DNA of 64,000 bases from Bin87 sp965262485. Lineage in GTDB: Bacteria > Chloroflexota > Dehalococcoidia > Lucifugimonadales > UBA3495. The stretch is from positions 2,976,001 to 3,040,000 of the forward strand of contig OZ253540.1 of NCBI GenBank assembly GCA_965262485.1, read 5' to 3'. Each line of letters opens with the position of its first letter. Positions within the stretch are counted from its first letter, which is position 1. Positions 49,564 through 59,680 of this stretch are shown piece after piece. A program made the translations under genes and the position numbers. Below the pieces are notes generated by a model. The model was given only the letters and a program-made list of their open reading frames with translations, did not search any database and was not told the DNA's origin.

Positions 49564-50505
49564 CTATACTTGCCGCTGCTTCGGGTCCAGGCGGTCGCGG
49601 AGCCAATCGCCCAGCAGGTTCATGCTGAGCACGACCAGCATGATAGCCATTCCCGGCAGCAGGGATACCCACCATCCTCCGGACGATGCAACCAGGTCGC
49701 GGCCGTCGGCAACCATCAATCCCCAGGCCGGATTGGGACGGGGTACGCCGGCGCCCAGGAAACTGAGCGTGCTTTCGAGGATGATTACGAAACCCACTTG
49801 CAGGGTGGCCAGGACCACCAGACTGTTGAATACGTTGGGCAGTATGTGACGGAACATGATGCGCCGGTGGGTGGATCCGGCCACCTGAGCCCTGGCGACA
49901 AAATCCTGCACCCGTACCGACAACGTTTCGCCCCTGGCCAGGCGGGCATAACGGGACCAAAGCAGGACGACGATGACTCCGATTACGGTGGACGTGCGTG
50001 GCCCCAGGGCGGCCACCAGCACCAGGCCCAGCAGGATGATGGGGATGGACAGTGAGATGTCCACCAGTCGCATTATCACAGCGTCGACCCAACCTCCCCA
50101 GTAACCGGCGATGATACCCAGAGAGGTGCCGATGACACCGCTGAATACGATGGCGATGGTAGCGATGATTACAGAAATGCGGCTGCCGTAAATAATGCGG
50201 GTAAGGATATCGCGACCGACTTTATCCGTACCGAGGATGTATTCGCTGGACCCGCCCGCCTGCCACATCGGCGGTGAAAGCCGGTCGCCCAAGCTTCCCC
50301 GGGTGGGATGGTGAGGGGCGATCTGTTCGGCGAATATAGCAGGGAAAACCAGAACAATGAGCAGGACAAGGATGGGAAAGATCGGCAATCGCCGGGTCTC
50401 TCCCCAATAGCGGGAGGCTCGGGATTGCTCCGCCCCGGCGCCTTCAGCCTCGGTTTGTCCCTCCGCGATAACTGGCGCCGGGCTGGTGCGGTCTTCGGTT
50501 GCCAT
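49564..50505 (-). CDS. Oligopeptide/dipeptide ABC transporter permease, OppC/DppC type
   Basis: The product is 313 aa. After a 35-residue tail come six membrane segments. Family features are ILGTDKVGRDILTRIIYGSR (about 87-106), SVIIATIAIVFSGVIGTSLG, and the EAA-like loop YARLARGETLSVRVQDFVAR (about 200-220). The last stretch LRDRLDPKQR matches DppC ends. It pairs with the DppB-type gene upstream. No ATPase gene is present in the window, so the ATPases must be elsewhere or shared. Confidence 0.9.
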   Translation of the reverse strand: MATEDRTSPAPVIAEGQTEAEGAGAEQSRASRYWGETRRLPIFPILVLLIVLVFPAIFAEQIAPHHPTRGSLGDRLSPPMWQAGGSSEYILGTDKVGRDILTRIIYGSRISVIIATIAIVFSGVIGTSLGIIAGYWGGWVDAVIMRLVDISLSIPIILLGLVLVAALGPRTSTVIGVIVVLLWSRYARLARGETLSVRVQDFVARAQVAGSTHRRIMFRHILPNVFNSLVVLATLQVGFVIILESTLSFLGAGVPRPNPAWGLMVADGRDLVASSGGWWVSLLPGMAIMLVVLSMNLLGDWLRDRLDPKQRQV

Positions 50506-50596
50506 GTTCTAGGCTCTCCTGTTCAAGCGGTCCGGCTGTGAGATCGTGGGTCCGGGCTGCTGCCGGTGGACACGGTAGGTATGAAAGCGGCGTGGT

Positions 50597-51517
50597 TTAG
50601 GTGTAACGGATGCGCGGGTCCACGTAGGCATAGCCGATGTCGACCAGCAGGTTGGCAGTGATGTAAACCACGCAGAAGACGATTACCACGGCCTGAATTA
50701 CTGGGAAATCACGGGCGATTGTGCTGTCGACTGCCAACAACCCAACACCGGGCCAAGCGAAGACAAACTCGATGCTGACGCTGCCAACCATGAGGGAACC
50801 CAGGATCAGGGCGAAGTAGGTGAATGGCGCAATCGCTGCGTTACGCAGGCAATGCTTCCACACCACTTTGTGTTCCGGAAGCCCCTTGATGCGGGCCAGT
50901 TTCACATATTCGCTATCCAGGACATCGAGCATTGACGAGCGTACCAGGCGCATCAGCGCTGCCACCTGGAACCATCCGATGGCGATGGTTGGCAGGATGA
51001 ACGAATCAATCCCTGATTTGCCCGAGGTGGGCACCAACCCCAATTTCACGGCGAAAATCCACATTAGCACCAAACCCAGCCAGAAGGCCGGCAGCGATTG
51101 TCCGGTCAGGGCGATGAGTTTGCCGACGTAATCGAATACGGTGTCTTTTTTGACGGCCGACAGGACACCTATTGGGATGGCGACGGCGGTGGCAACCACC
51201 AGCGCCAGGCCGGCGAGCATCGCCGTGTTGGGGAGCCGGTCGAAGACCAAATCGATGGCCTGTTGATCGCGGTGTTTGATGGATTCGCCGAAATCACCGG
51301 TTACGGCGTTGCCCAAGAATTTGAAGTACTGGATGTAGAGCGGGCGATCCAGCCCCCAGGCAGCCCGGACCCGCTCGGCGTCTTCAACGGTGGCTTCCAG
51401 CGGGAGCAGAACGTCCAACGGGTCGCCGGCGATCCGAGCCAGGCTGAACACGATAACGGTGAGAACCAGCAATGCGATGATCGATTGCAGGACCCGGATG
51501 GCGATGTATCTTTGCAT
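50597..51517 (-). CDS. Oligopeptide/dipeptide ABC transporter permease, OppB/DppB type
   Basis: The product is 306 aa with six membrane segments. It starts YIAIRVLQSIIALLVLTVIV, then WGLDRPLYIQYFKFLGNAVTGDFGES (about 76-100), and RLPNTAMLAGLALVVATAVA. The EAA-like loop YVKLARIKGLPEHKVVWKHC is at about 210-230. The end DIGYAYVDPRIR is typical of DppB. It is read before the DppC-type gene and after the two binding-protein genes. Confidence 0.9.
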   Translation of the reverse strand: MQRYIAIRVLQSIIALLVLTVIVFSLARIAGDPLDVLLPLEATVEDAERVRAAWGLDRPLYIQYFKFLGNAVTGDFGESIKHRDQQAIDLVFDRLPNTAMLAGLALVVATAVAIPIGVLSAVKKDTVFDYVGKLIALTGQSLPAFWLGLVLMWIFAVKLGLVPTSGKSGIDSFILPTIAIGWFQVAALMRLVRSSMLDVLDSEYVKLARIKGLPEHKVVWKHCLRNAAIAPFTYFALILGSLMVGSVSIEFVFAWPGVGLLAVDSTIARDFPVIQAVVIVFCVVYITANLLVDIGYAYVDPRIRYT

Positions 51518-51589
51518 GAACCGCTATATCTCCTGTCCATGGTCACTGGCAATGGGGAGCAGCTTGATCAGCTTGTTGAGCGCGCTTAG

Positions 51590-51762
51590 GGTGTGTTGAC
51601 AGATACCGTCATTCCCGCGAAAGCGGGAATCCAATGGCCGCAGTCGTTAATCACGGTTCTGATTCTTTCATCATACCCTCTCTGGATTCCGGCCCCGTAT
51701 CAGGTACGGGGTGACGTTCTTTCGCCGGAATGACGGGTTGGTTTGCTAATCGTCAACAGGCT
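51590..51762. mobile_element. IS5-like MITE, copy 1, 173 bp
   Basis: The ends are ggtgtgttgacagata and, reversed, agcctgttgacgattagc. It contains the ttcccgcgaaagcgggaatc and cccgtatcaggtacgggg hairpins. The centre (ggccgcagtcgt, then cacggttctgattctttcatcat) is almost identical to 60269-60415. Flanks ttag and ccag suggest a decayed CTAG target. Confidence 0.8.
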
Positions 51763-51875
51763 CCAGCATGATGTGTAACGGGTTGGGCTCCTCGCGGCGG
51801 ACGAATTTGCTGTCCGCGAGGAGCCAGTGAACCACGCCAGAATGAACCACGCCAGATGACTATGTGGGCCAGCTA

Positions 51876-53720
51876 CTACTGGCCGCCAGCCGTGGTGATG
51901 TACTCGGTGTGGGTGATGGCGGTGTTAATGTTGCCAGGCCATATGAATTCACCAACCTCCTGTGGATTGACGCCGATTTGGCCGGGGAGCCAGACGATGG
52001 GCACTTCGGAGTACAGATCGAATTTGAGGTCGCCGGCTTTCTGCAAGGCATCGTATTTGATCTGGGGGTCCACTGCGGTGATGGCTTCCTGGTAAAGCGT
52101 GTCGAGCGCGGGGTCCGGCACGATGCGCTGGAAACCTTCGGGTCCACTCACGTTGTAGAACCGCAACGTAACTTCGGCGGGACGCAAGGTGCCGCGAATG
52201 GGGGCGATGGTACCGTGGGTGTTCCCGGGCCGGTAGAAATCAGCGCGGAACCGGGCCCATTCCATCTCTTCGGCCTGAACATCGATGCCAATGTCTTCCA
52301 GGTAGGTGATGGCGGCTTCGGCCATCGGTATCATTTCAGGTACCCCGGAAAGCTGGGTGATAATCAGTTTGAGCGGATAGCCTTCGTGTCCGGATTCCTT
52401 GATCAGCTCGCGGGCTCGGTCGGGGTCGAAACCGTATTTATCGTCGAATTCTTCCGCCCAACGCGGGTTCCAACCGGGCAGGCTGGGATGGAAACCCCAA
52501 ACCGGATGGTCGGAGCCGAATCCGCTGAACAGTTCCTGGTTGATCTCTTCCCGGTTGATGCCACGGTTGATAGCCTCTCGGACGCGAACGTCGAGATGAG
52601 GATCGGATGGGTCGTGGAACGGGCTCAACGGGGAATAGATGCCGCCCATTACGAACGCGACCTGGATGGAGGGCAGTTGGCTGTTAATAATGGTCATGCC
52701 ACCGTTGATCGCGTCGGTGTGGTGGTCGCGGTTGATTTCGGCGATTTGCACCTGACCCGTGAGCAGGTTGGCAAGACGGGTTGCCGGCTCTGGGGTGTTG
52801 ATCTGCTCCAGTTCGGACCAGAAAGGCGTTTGGCGCCAATGGTCGGAAACTCGTGAGTACAGGATATTACCGCCGACGCCGAGCTGGCGGCTTTCGTACT
52901 GCCAGGGGCCGTTGCCGACTGGCTTTTCGATGTAACCCTCCTCGCCTTCAGCATCCCATTGGGCCTTGCTATAGATGAAGTAGTTACCCTGTTGCGCCGA
53001 GACGACGAACTCCAGGGAGGCTTCGGGTCGCAACAGGTTGAATTCCACGGTGTGGTCGTCGATGACGCGGATGTTTTGCAGCAGCTCGTCCTCGGTTTGA
53101 CCATATAGTCCGCGGAACAATCCGGTGTCGGTGGCGATGGCTTCTTCGCCAATTATCAGAGCCGCGGAATGAGGAACGTCATGGGCGGTAAATTCGCCCC
53201 AGTCGCCGTGGAAGGGGATATCTTCACGCAGGCGGAATACCCACTGGGTGCCGTCGGCTTTGGTGATTTCCCAATCGGTGGCCAGGCCAGGCTGCAGGGA
53301 GCCGTCAAAGCGATCGGTGTGTACCAGCGGATCGGAGAACATGCGCACCTGCGCGTTGGCCGATGTTGTGGTTCCCAGCCAGGAGCGCACCAACTCCTGG
53401 ACCGGAGGGGTAACTGCCATTCTGAGCCGGCCGCCGACAAATTCGGACTGCTGGGCCGCCGAAGGGGTATTGGTTGCGCTGGGAGTAGCGGTGGCTATTA
53501 TGGAAGTTGCGCCGGGCTGGGAGGCCTGACCGGAGCCGGCGCTGCTGCCGGAATCAGGCGTGGTGGCGGCCTGCTCGCCGCCGGAGTCGGTGGTGGTAGT
53601 TTCTCCAGACGCCCCGGCGTCAGTTTCGGTATCAGTCTCCTGAGTGGTCCCGCCGCAGGCGATGCCAGTCAACAGGAGCGTAGATGCTAATACGGCCAGC
53701 AAAATCGTTGGTTTCAACAA
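51876..53720 (-). CDS. Extracellular solute-binding lipoprotein, family 5 (peptide/nickel type)
   Basis: The product is about 614 aa. The start is probably TTG 53720 (MLKPTILLAVLASTLL), because ggagg lies seven bases upstream. The ATG at 53738 would place that site inside the gene. The lipobox is near LLLTGIACGG, and a Thr/Asp/Ser-rich linker follows (about residues 20-70). The binding domain starts near 95 (PVQELVRSWLGTTTSANAQV) and has DPLVHTDRFDGSLQPGLATD, HLDVRVREAINRGINREEIN and NTHGTIAPIRGTLRPA. It would deliver a peptide-like or other solute to the neighbouring permeases. Confidence 0.88.
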   Translation of the reverse strand: MLKPTILLAVLASTLLLTGIACGGTTQETDTETDAGASGETTTTDSGGEQAATTPDSGSSAGSGQASQPGATSIIATATPSATNTPSAAQQSEFVGGRLRMAVTPPVQELVRSWLGTTTSANAQVRMFSDPLVHTDRFDGSLQPGLATDWEITKADGTQWVFRLREDIPFHGDWGEFTAHDVPHSAALIIGEEAIATDTGLFRGLYGQTEDELLQNIRVIDDHTVEFNLLRPEASLEFVVSAQQGNYFIYSKAQWDAEGEEGYIEKPVGNGPWQYESRQLGVGGNILYSRVSDHWRQTPFWSELEQINTPEPATRLANLLTGQVQIAEINRDHHTDAINGGMTIINSQLPSIQVAFVMGGIYSPLSPFHDPSDPHLDVRVREAINRGINREEINQELFSGFGSDHPVWGFHPSLPGWNPRWAEEFDDKYGFDPDRARELIKESGHEGYPLKLIITQLSGVPEMIPMAEAAITYLEDIGIDVQAEEMEWARFRADFYRPGNTHGTIAPIRGTLRPAEVTLRFYNVSGPEGFQRIVPDPALDTLYQEAITAVDPQIKYDALQKAGDLKFDLYSEVPIVWLPGQIGVNPQEVGEFIWPGNINTAITHTEYITTAGGQ

Positions 53721-53738
53721 TTTCGTTCCTCCATTCAT

Positions 53739-54239
53739 GTAAACAGTCTGTAAAGTGGCTAAAAATCGCACGTTGTTGGACAGAAACGCAAGATTTCTGT
53801 TCAGTGCCGCATTATAAGCGATAACGTCGGCATTTGCACCAATGCGGAAATGATTGCATCCCATTGTCGCCTGATCATTGCGAATTCCTATAATAAGTGC
53901 GGTGCAGCATTTGTTGGATTGAGTAAGTCGTGCTGCAATGGCCGGGGTGAGTACCAACGTAACCGGCGGCCCTATGTTTCGGGCTGCCGGGGCAACTACA
54001 TTATAAATTACATCTCGATTGTGAACTTAGGGAACCCAGAAAGCACGTTTGAGTCGGATTTCGGACACTGGATTCCCGCTTTCGCGGGAAAGACGGGAGC
54101 AATGGGTTCCCGTCTGCGCGGGAATGACGGTACTTGGGCGGGAAAGACGGGAGCAATTTCGCGAGAATGACGGGAGCAATAGAATCAAAATGCGATTGCT
54201 CTGGTCGGGCTGCCGGTTACACGAGTGCGATTGGGGTGG
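53739..54239. other. Gene-free gap with hairpin repeats
   Basis: No gene is convincing here. Positions 54066-54175 hold several overlapping copies of a ttcccgctttcgcgggaaagacgggag-type hairpin. The left part may hold the promoter of the binding-protein gene. Confidence 0.5.
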
Positions 54240-56117
54240 TTAGCGGGAAAAAGCGGGTGTGATGTACTCGGTGTGACTGAAGGGCGCGATTATGTTGCCG
54301 GGCCAAACAAACTCACCGATCTGGTCGGGGTTGACGACAACCTGGCTGGGCAACCAGAGGAGTGGCACCTCGGCATACTGGTCGAACTTGATGTCTCCGG
54401 CCTGCCGCATAGCGTTGAGTCGTACGTCGAAGTCCCAGGAGTTGACGGCTGCCAGATACAGTCCGTCTAGCCTGCCGTCGGGCACGTTTCGATAGGCCCC
54501 GCCGTTGGTGTGGTTGTAAATCCTTAAATTATCGAGCGTTGGTCGGATAAAGGAGCGGATTGGCGCTATGGTGCCGTGGGTTTGCCCCGATCCCAAGAAG
54601 TCAGCGATATATCGGGACCGTGGCATCTCATCCGTATGAACATCGATGCCGATGCGGCTAAGATAATCGGCAGCGTAATATGCGACGTCCGTCATTTCGG
54701 GGACGACGGGTAACTCGGTAACTATGACCTTCAAACTGTAGCCGCTCTGGCCGGCTTCCAGGAGCAATTGAACAGCCCGTTCAGGATCGTATCCGTATCT
54801 GGAATCGAACTCTTGTGACCAACGGGGGTTCCAGCCGGGCTGCGTGGGATGGTATCCCCAAACCGGGCTGGGTCGCCCTATGCCGTTGAACAGGGCCTGG
54901 TTGATCTCCGCTCGGTTGATGGCGCGGTTGATGGCCTCGCGAACGCGAGCGTCGAGGTGGGGTTCTGCAGGGGTGTGGTAGGGGCTGGACGGCGAATAGA
55001 TACCGCCCATGCTTAAACCGACCTGTATGGACGCGAGTTCGCTCTGGAGAATTATCAGGCCACTATTGGCTGCATGGGAGTGGAGTTTCCGAGGCACTTC
55101 GGCGATTGATGCTTCCCTGGCGAGAATTATAGCAAGCCGGGTGGAGCTTTCCAGGACGTCGTATATTGCCATCTGCCACCACAATGGTGACTGCCGCCAG
55201 TGGTTGGGGACCCGCGAGTACTCGATACCGAAGGCGGATTCCACGTTGGGCGTCTCCAATTGCCAGGGACCGGTACCAACCGGCAACTCGGCGTGTCCGG
55301 CTTCACCCACGGCGTCCCATTGTGTCTTGCTGTAGATAAAGAAATTGCCGGTTTGAGCTGAAACGATTTGGGCCAGGTCTGCCGGGCGGGACGGGTTGAA
55401 CTGCACAGTGTAGTCGTCGATGGGGATGATGTTTCTCCGCAGTTCACCTGGCGTTTGGCCGAACAGGTCCCGGAAAGTCGGGCTGCCAAAATCTAAAGCA
55501 TCATCTCGAACCAGCAGGGACGCAGAGTGGATGACATCCTCAGCGGTGAACTCGCCCCAGCCGCGATGGAAAGAAACGCCCTGACGCAGAACGAACAGCC
55601 ACTGGCCGTCACTTGACAATTCCCAACTGGTGGCGAGGCCGCCCCCAATCGATCCATAGAAACGATCGGTATGCACCAAAGGCTCGGCAAATGGACGCAC
55701 CAGGGCATTAGCGCTGAAAGCATCCATCATCCAACTGCGAGCGGACCGCTGTGGCGGAGAGGCGGCGGCGATTACGAGAGAGCCGCCGAGTTCCTGGACG
55801 GCTGGAGTTGAAAATGGAGCAGCGGTGGGAGTGGGCAAGACGGCAGTAGCGGCCATGGCTGTGGTGGTGGCAGTGGGCTACGGGGCAGTAGCGGTCATGG
55901 CTGGGACGGCGGTGGGCGCCGGGACGGATGTGGCGGTGGGCTCGGCGGCCCTGGCGTCGGTACGCAACTGGGCCCGTTCAGCCCTGGCTACTCGGGTTTC
56001 CCGACGATCCCGGCTGCTGAGACTATCGTCCTCATCGCCTGAACCTGGCAGACAGGCAATGCCGAGAGCCAGGACAAATATCACGATTGCCGAAAGCAAT
56101 GCGAACGGTTTCATCAA
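54240..56117 (-). pseudogene. Extracellular solute-binding lipoprotein, family 5, with in-frame TAG after the signal peptide
   Basis: From ATG 56117 the frame encodes a lipoprotein signal (MKPFALLSAIVIFVLALGIA, then C) and a Thr/Ala/Pro linker, then a TAG at 55878-55880. After the TAG the same frame continues without a break (PTATTTAM...) into a full 538-residue binding domain (PLVHTDRFYGSIGGGLATSW, HLDARVREAINRAINRAEIN) to 54240. It is a paralogue of 51876-53720, sharing its end motif HTEYIT. Either the gene is newly disabled, TAG is read through, or translation restarts at 55856 to give an unexported protein. Confidence 0.75.
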
Positions 56118-56214
56118 CGTGTCTACCTCATATTGGACCGAAGCCCAGGTCCGTATGCGGCGGTATTATCGTGTGCGGGGGGGTTGATTATGCGGGCCGG
56201 GGTTTATGTTTGCG

Positions 56215-58746
56215 TCAACCGCGTTCCAGACGGGCCAACGAAACCAGCAGGCGCTTTAGTCCGGCGCTGCTGAAATTCACGGTGACCTGCTCCTCGTCGC
56301 CGACTCCCTGCACGTCCTGAATTACGCCTTCGCCGAACACCGGATGGCGCACAATTTCGCCGACGGTGAGGGGGATGCGCTCGGGCTGGGGGGCTTGCGT
56401 GGGGCGGCGGCTGGAGACCCATTCGGTAAGTTTTTCGTCGATGTCGCCGCGCAGACGGCCACGGGCGGGGCCTCCGGCAGTCCCGTCGCCGGCCTCGCCC
56501 CGGCGGACGCGGGACTCGCGGCGGGAAGTGGCCCAGGAACCGCCGATGACGGCATCTTCGTTACGGCCGGTGCGCAAGGGATTGAGGGCGTGAGCGTCGG
56601 CGCGCGTGCCGGTGGGTCGTTCCAGGGCCGGCGACGCCAGCAACTCCTCGGGCACGTCCAGCAGGAAGCGCGACGGTATGCCGCCGGACGACGGGTAGGG
56701 ACGGCTGAAGGCTCGCAGCAGGTAAAGGCGCTGCATGGCCCGGGTCATGCCAACGTAGCACAGGCGTCGCTCTTCCTCGATCTCCCGAATCGTGTCCAGG
56801 GAGCGGCTGTGAGGCAACAACCCCTCCTCCATGCCGGCAATCATCACGACCGGGAATTCAAGACCCTTGGCCTGGTGGAGCGTGATGAGGGTCAGGGCGT
56901 CCTCGGTCTGTTCATAGCTATCGACGTCGGAGACCAGCGAAACCCGTTCCAGGAATGCGCTGAGGCCGTCGGCCTGTGGGGAGGGGCCATATTCCTCGGC
57001 AAGGGCCCGCAGCTCCTGGACGTTGTCCCAGCGATCTTCACTGTTCTCATCGGCCTGGATGTGGCGGGCGAGGCCGGACATGTCCAGCGCCCGATCCAGG
57101 AGGTCGGCAACCGCCAGCTCCCGGGATGCGTCGGTGAGTCGCTGGAACGTGATGGCAAGATCGGCGATGGATTTGGCGGCCCGGGCGGTAACGCTGATGG
57201 GGCAGGGCTGCTGTTGGGTTCGAGCATCGGCGATCTCCCGCATGGCCGCCAGCATGGTGATTCCCCGGTCGGCGGAGAAACGGGTCAGCAGCTGCACCGT
57301 TTTGGCGCCAATGCCGCGGGGAGGGTTGTTGATCACGCGCCGCACGCTGACTTCATCATCGGGGTTGTAGATCACCCGCAGATAGGAAACCGCATCCTTG
57401 ATTTCCTTGCGGTGGTAGAAACGAACGCCGCCGACGAGCCGATAGGACATTCCCTGCCGCATGCACTGGTCTTCGAAGGCGCGGCTCTGGGCGTTGATGC
57501 GGTACATGATGGCGCAATCGCCGGCTCGCACCTCCCCTGATTTGGTGAGACGGGTTACTTCGTCCACTGCCCACGCGGCCTCATCATCGGCGCTGTAGGC
57601 TTCGTGGAGGGTGATGGGTCGGCCGGCGGGATTGCCGGTGAAGAGGGGGCGTTCGATCCGCTCGGTGTTGGCGGCGATGACGCTGGAGGCGGCCTGCAGG
57701 ATGTTTCTGGTGGAGCGGTAGTTCTCGCCCAGACTGATGACGGTGGCATCGGAGTAGTCGGACTGGAAGCTGAGGATGTTGCGGATATCGGCGTTGCGCC
57801 AGGAATAGATGCTCTGGTCGGGATCGCCCACAACGCAGAGGTTCCGGTGCGGCCCGGTGAGCAGGCGGGCCAGCTGGTACTGGGCGATGTTGGTATCCTG
57901 AAACTCGTCGATCAGCAGGTAGCGGTAGCGTTCGTGGTACTGGGCCCGCACTTCGGGAACATTTTTGAGCAAGCTGGCGGTGCGCATCAGGAGATCGTCG
58001 AAATCGAGAGCGTTCTGACGGGAGAGGGCTTCTTCGTAGTAGTGATAAACGCGGGAGCAGGTTTCGATCCAGTGCGCGCCGTATTCGTCCTCGGCAGCGT
58101 AGGCGGATTCCCGCATTTGGCTGGATTCCTGGAGTGTGCTCTTGGCCGCCGAGATGCGGGACAGCATGGCGCGGGGAGGAAAGCGCTTCACGTCAACGTC
58201 GGCCAGCTGCATGGACGACTTGATGGCGTCGATCTGGTCGTCCTGATCGTAGATGGTGAAATTGGGATTGAGGCCAATGCGCTCGCCGTGGCGACGCAGG
58301 ATGCGGGAGCAAACCGCATGGAAGGTACCCATCGTAACGGCTTCGCTGCGACTGAGCAGAAGTCGATCGAGGCGGTTCCGCATTTCGCGGGCGGCCTTGT
58401 TGGTGAAGGTTACGGCCAGGATTTGCCACGGGTTGACGCCGCATTCCTCAACCAGGTAGGCGATGCGGTGGGTGATGACCCGTGTTTTGCCGGAACCCGG
58501 TCCGGCGATGATGAGCAACGGCCCTTCGGTGCAGAGGACGGCCTGCTGCTGCGCTTCGTTGAGTCCCTGCAAAATGGCGGGCGAGGCGCCGGATTCAGGG
58601 CTGTGAACCGATTGGCCGGCGAGGTGCTCGGCCAACTCGGGGGCGTCCCAATACGGCGATGAAGCGGGCTCTTCCCAGTAGGGAGCGGAGGCTGGGCCGT
58701 TGCCGTCTCTGGGCGGGCGCTCGGAGGACTGGGGCTGCGACGACAT
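56215..58746 (-). CDS. pcrA: PcrA/UvrD-type DNA helicase
   Basis: The product is 843 aa. A ~60-residue Pro/Ser-rich tail precedes LNEAQQQAVLCTEGPLLIIA. Walker A is GPGSGKTR at about 82, followed by ILAVTFTNKAAREMRNR. The DEXX box is LLIDEFQDTNIAQ, then VVGDPDQSIYSWRNAD. Motif IV-VI pieces are LGENYRSTRNIL, LITLHQAKGLEFPVV and RRLCYVGMTRAMQRLYL. The end GEIVRHPVFGEGVIQDVQGV is the Tudor-like RNA-polymerase-binding segment of PcrA. It is a 3'-5' helicase for excision repair and replication. The start is ATG 58746. Confidence 0.93.
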   Translation of the reverse strand: MSSQPQSSERPPRDGNGPASAPYWEEPASSPYWDAPELAEHLAGQSVHSPESGASPAILQGLNEAQQQAVLCTEGPLLIIAGPGSGKTRVITHRIAYLVEECGVNPWQILAVTFTNKAAREMRNRLDRLLLSRSEAVTMGTFHAVCSRILRRHGERIGLNPNFTIYDQDDQIDAIKSSMQLADVDVKRFPPRAMLSRISAAKSTLQESSQMRESAYAAEDEYGAHWIETCSRVYHYYEEALSRQNALDFDDLLMRTASLLKNVPEVRAQYHERYRYLLIDEFQDTNIAQYQLARLLTGPHRNLCVVGDPDQSIYSWRNADIRNILSFQSDYSDATVISLGENYRSTRNILQAASSVIAANTERIERPLFTGNPAGRPITLHEAYSADDEAAWAVDEVTRLTKSGEVRAGDCAIMYRINAQSRAFEDQCMRQGMSYRLVGGVRFYHRKEIKDAVSYLRVIYNPDDEVSVRRVINNPPRGIGAKTVQLLTRFSADRGITMLAAMREIADARTQQQPCPISVTARAAKSIADLAITFQRLTDASRELAVADLLDRALDMSGLARHIQADENSEDRWDNVQELRALAEEYGPSPQADGLSAFLERVSLVSDVDSYEQTEDALTLITLHQAKGLEFPVVMIAGMEEGLLPHSRSLDTIREIEEERRLCYVGMTRAMQRLYLLRAFSRPYPSSGGIPSRFLLDVPEELLASPALERPTGTRADAHALNPLRTGRNEDAVIGGSWATSRRESRVRRGEAGDGTAGGPARGRLRGDIDEKLTEWVSSRRPTQAPQPERIPLTVGEIVRHPVFGEGVIQDVQGVGDEEQVTVNFSSAGLKRLLVSLARLERG

Positions 58747-58834
58747 AACGCGCGGATTATAGCATGGGCCGTCTTGTTACTCATACGGCGGCGGGATACA
58801 CTGCATTTAAACTACGCCGAACAGGTGAACCGGA

Positions 58835-59185
58835 ATGACCGCACAAATCAATTATGACGAACTGGCCTGGCTGGATGCTTACCGCAAAGCCATCCGGGAA
58901 CAGCACCCGGACACGGTAGTGAAAATGATGATTTTCAGCCATGAGGGAGTCATCGCAGAACAGCACGAATTCACCGACCTGAATATCCTGCTGGTGGTCA
59001 AGGACAGTATGGAGGTTGAGCACCTGGAGCAGCTGCGCCTGCTTGGGTACAGCCTGTCCGACCCGCCCGTAACCTATCCGTCAATCTGGACTTGGACGGA
59101 AAGCGAGTGGCAAGACGCTCATCAACACTCATGGGAATCGCGCCGGCTGATTGAATGCCACGGGGCGCCCCTGTCATTATCATGA
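58835..59185 (+). CDS. Degenerate nucleotidyltransferase-like (MNT) protein
   Basis: The product is 116 aa. It has the size and layout of a minimal nucleotidyltransferase: strand and helix, then EGVIAEQHEFTDLNILLVVKD (about 36-56). Active MNTs have G-S-x-x-x-R-G and D-x-D here; this one lacks the GS and R and has D-L-N. Catalysis by the normal mechanism is therefore unlikely. Its stop overlaps the HEPN-type gene start by four bases (ATGA). It probably serves as the binding partner in an MNT-HEPN pair. Confidence 0.6.
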   Translation: MTAQINYDELAWLDAYRKAIREQHPDTVVKMMIFSHEGVIAEQHEFTDLNILLVVKDSMEVEHLEQLRLLGYSLSDPPVTYPSIWTWTESEWQDAHQHSWESRRLIECHGAPLSLS

Positions 59186-59622
59186 TGGCGGCAGACCGGG
59201 GCAGGATTATCGCCGAGTGGCAACGCGGTCACCTGTCCCTGCGCTCCGCGTTGGTGCTAACCCGAGCCGGCCTATACGCCGATGCCATTTCACGTGCCTA
59301 CTACTCCATACGTCACGCCACCAATGCCACGTTGCTGACTAAAGGAATCCAGGCAAGGACTCACCAGTCCGCCGGGACTCTGCTCAACCAACATCTGATT
59401 TTTACTCACGAACTGGAACGCGAACTGCTGGATTCCTTCAACGACGCACTGGCCCTACGCATAAAAGCCGATTACGATGTTAGACGAGTTTTCGCGGCGT
59501 CCGATGCGGAGCCGCTTTATCAAAGGGCCGAAGCCTTCACCGCCCTCATCCGCCAATACCTCGTGGGACAGGGCTTTACGGACGCAGAGTTGACGGTTAC
59601 TCTACCCGAAATGCCGAGCTAG
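59182..59622 (+). CDS. HEPN domain protein
   Basis: The product is 146 aa from ATG 59182. The HEPN core is AGLYADAISRAYYSIRHATN (about 29-48), ARTHQSAGTLLNQHLI (about 59-74), and RIKADYDVRRVFAASDAEPL, with the usual A-x-S-R-A-Y-Y motif and ADY. This subtype lacks the R-x4-6-H ribonuclease motif of HepT toxins. Translation is coupled to the upstream MNT-like gene. The pair could be a toxin-antitoxin remnant or a binding module. Confidence 0.7.
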   Translation: MMAADRGRIIAEWQRGHLSLRSALVLTRAGLYADAISRAYYSIRHATNATLLTKGIQARTHQSAGTLLNQHLIFTHELERELLDSFNDALALRIKADYDVRRVFAASDAEPLYQRAEAFTALIRQYLVGQGFTDAELTVTLPEMPS

Positions 59623-59680
59623 CGCTTGCGGACGCCTGATGCGTTCGGCAACTGCGACTCACAAAACAGGAGGCAACACT

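Noticed and set aside
51876..53957. Longer start at 53957 for the solute-binding lipoprotein
   Set aside because: It would put about 73-79 non-signal residues before a clear lipoprotein signal peptide. The ggagg site supports TTG 53720.
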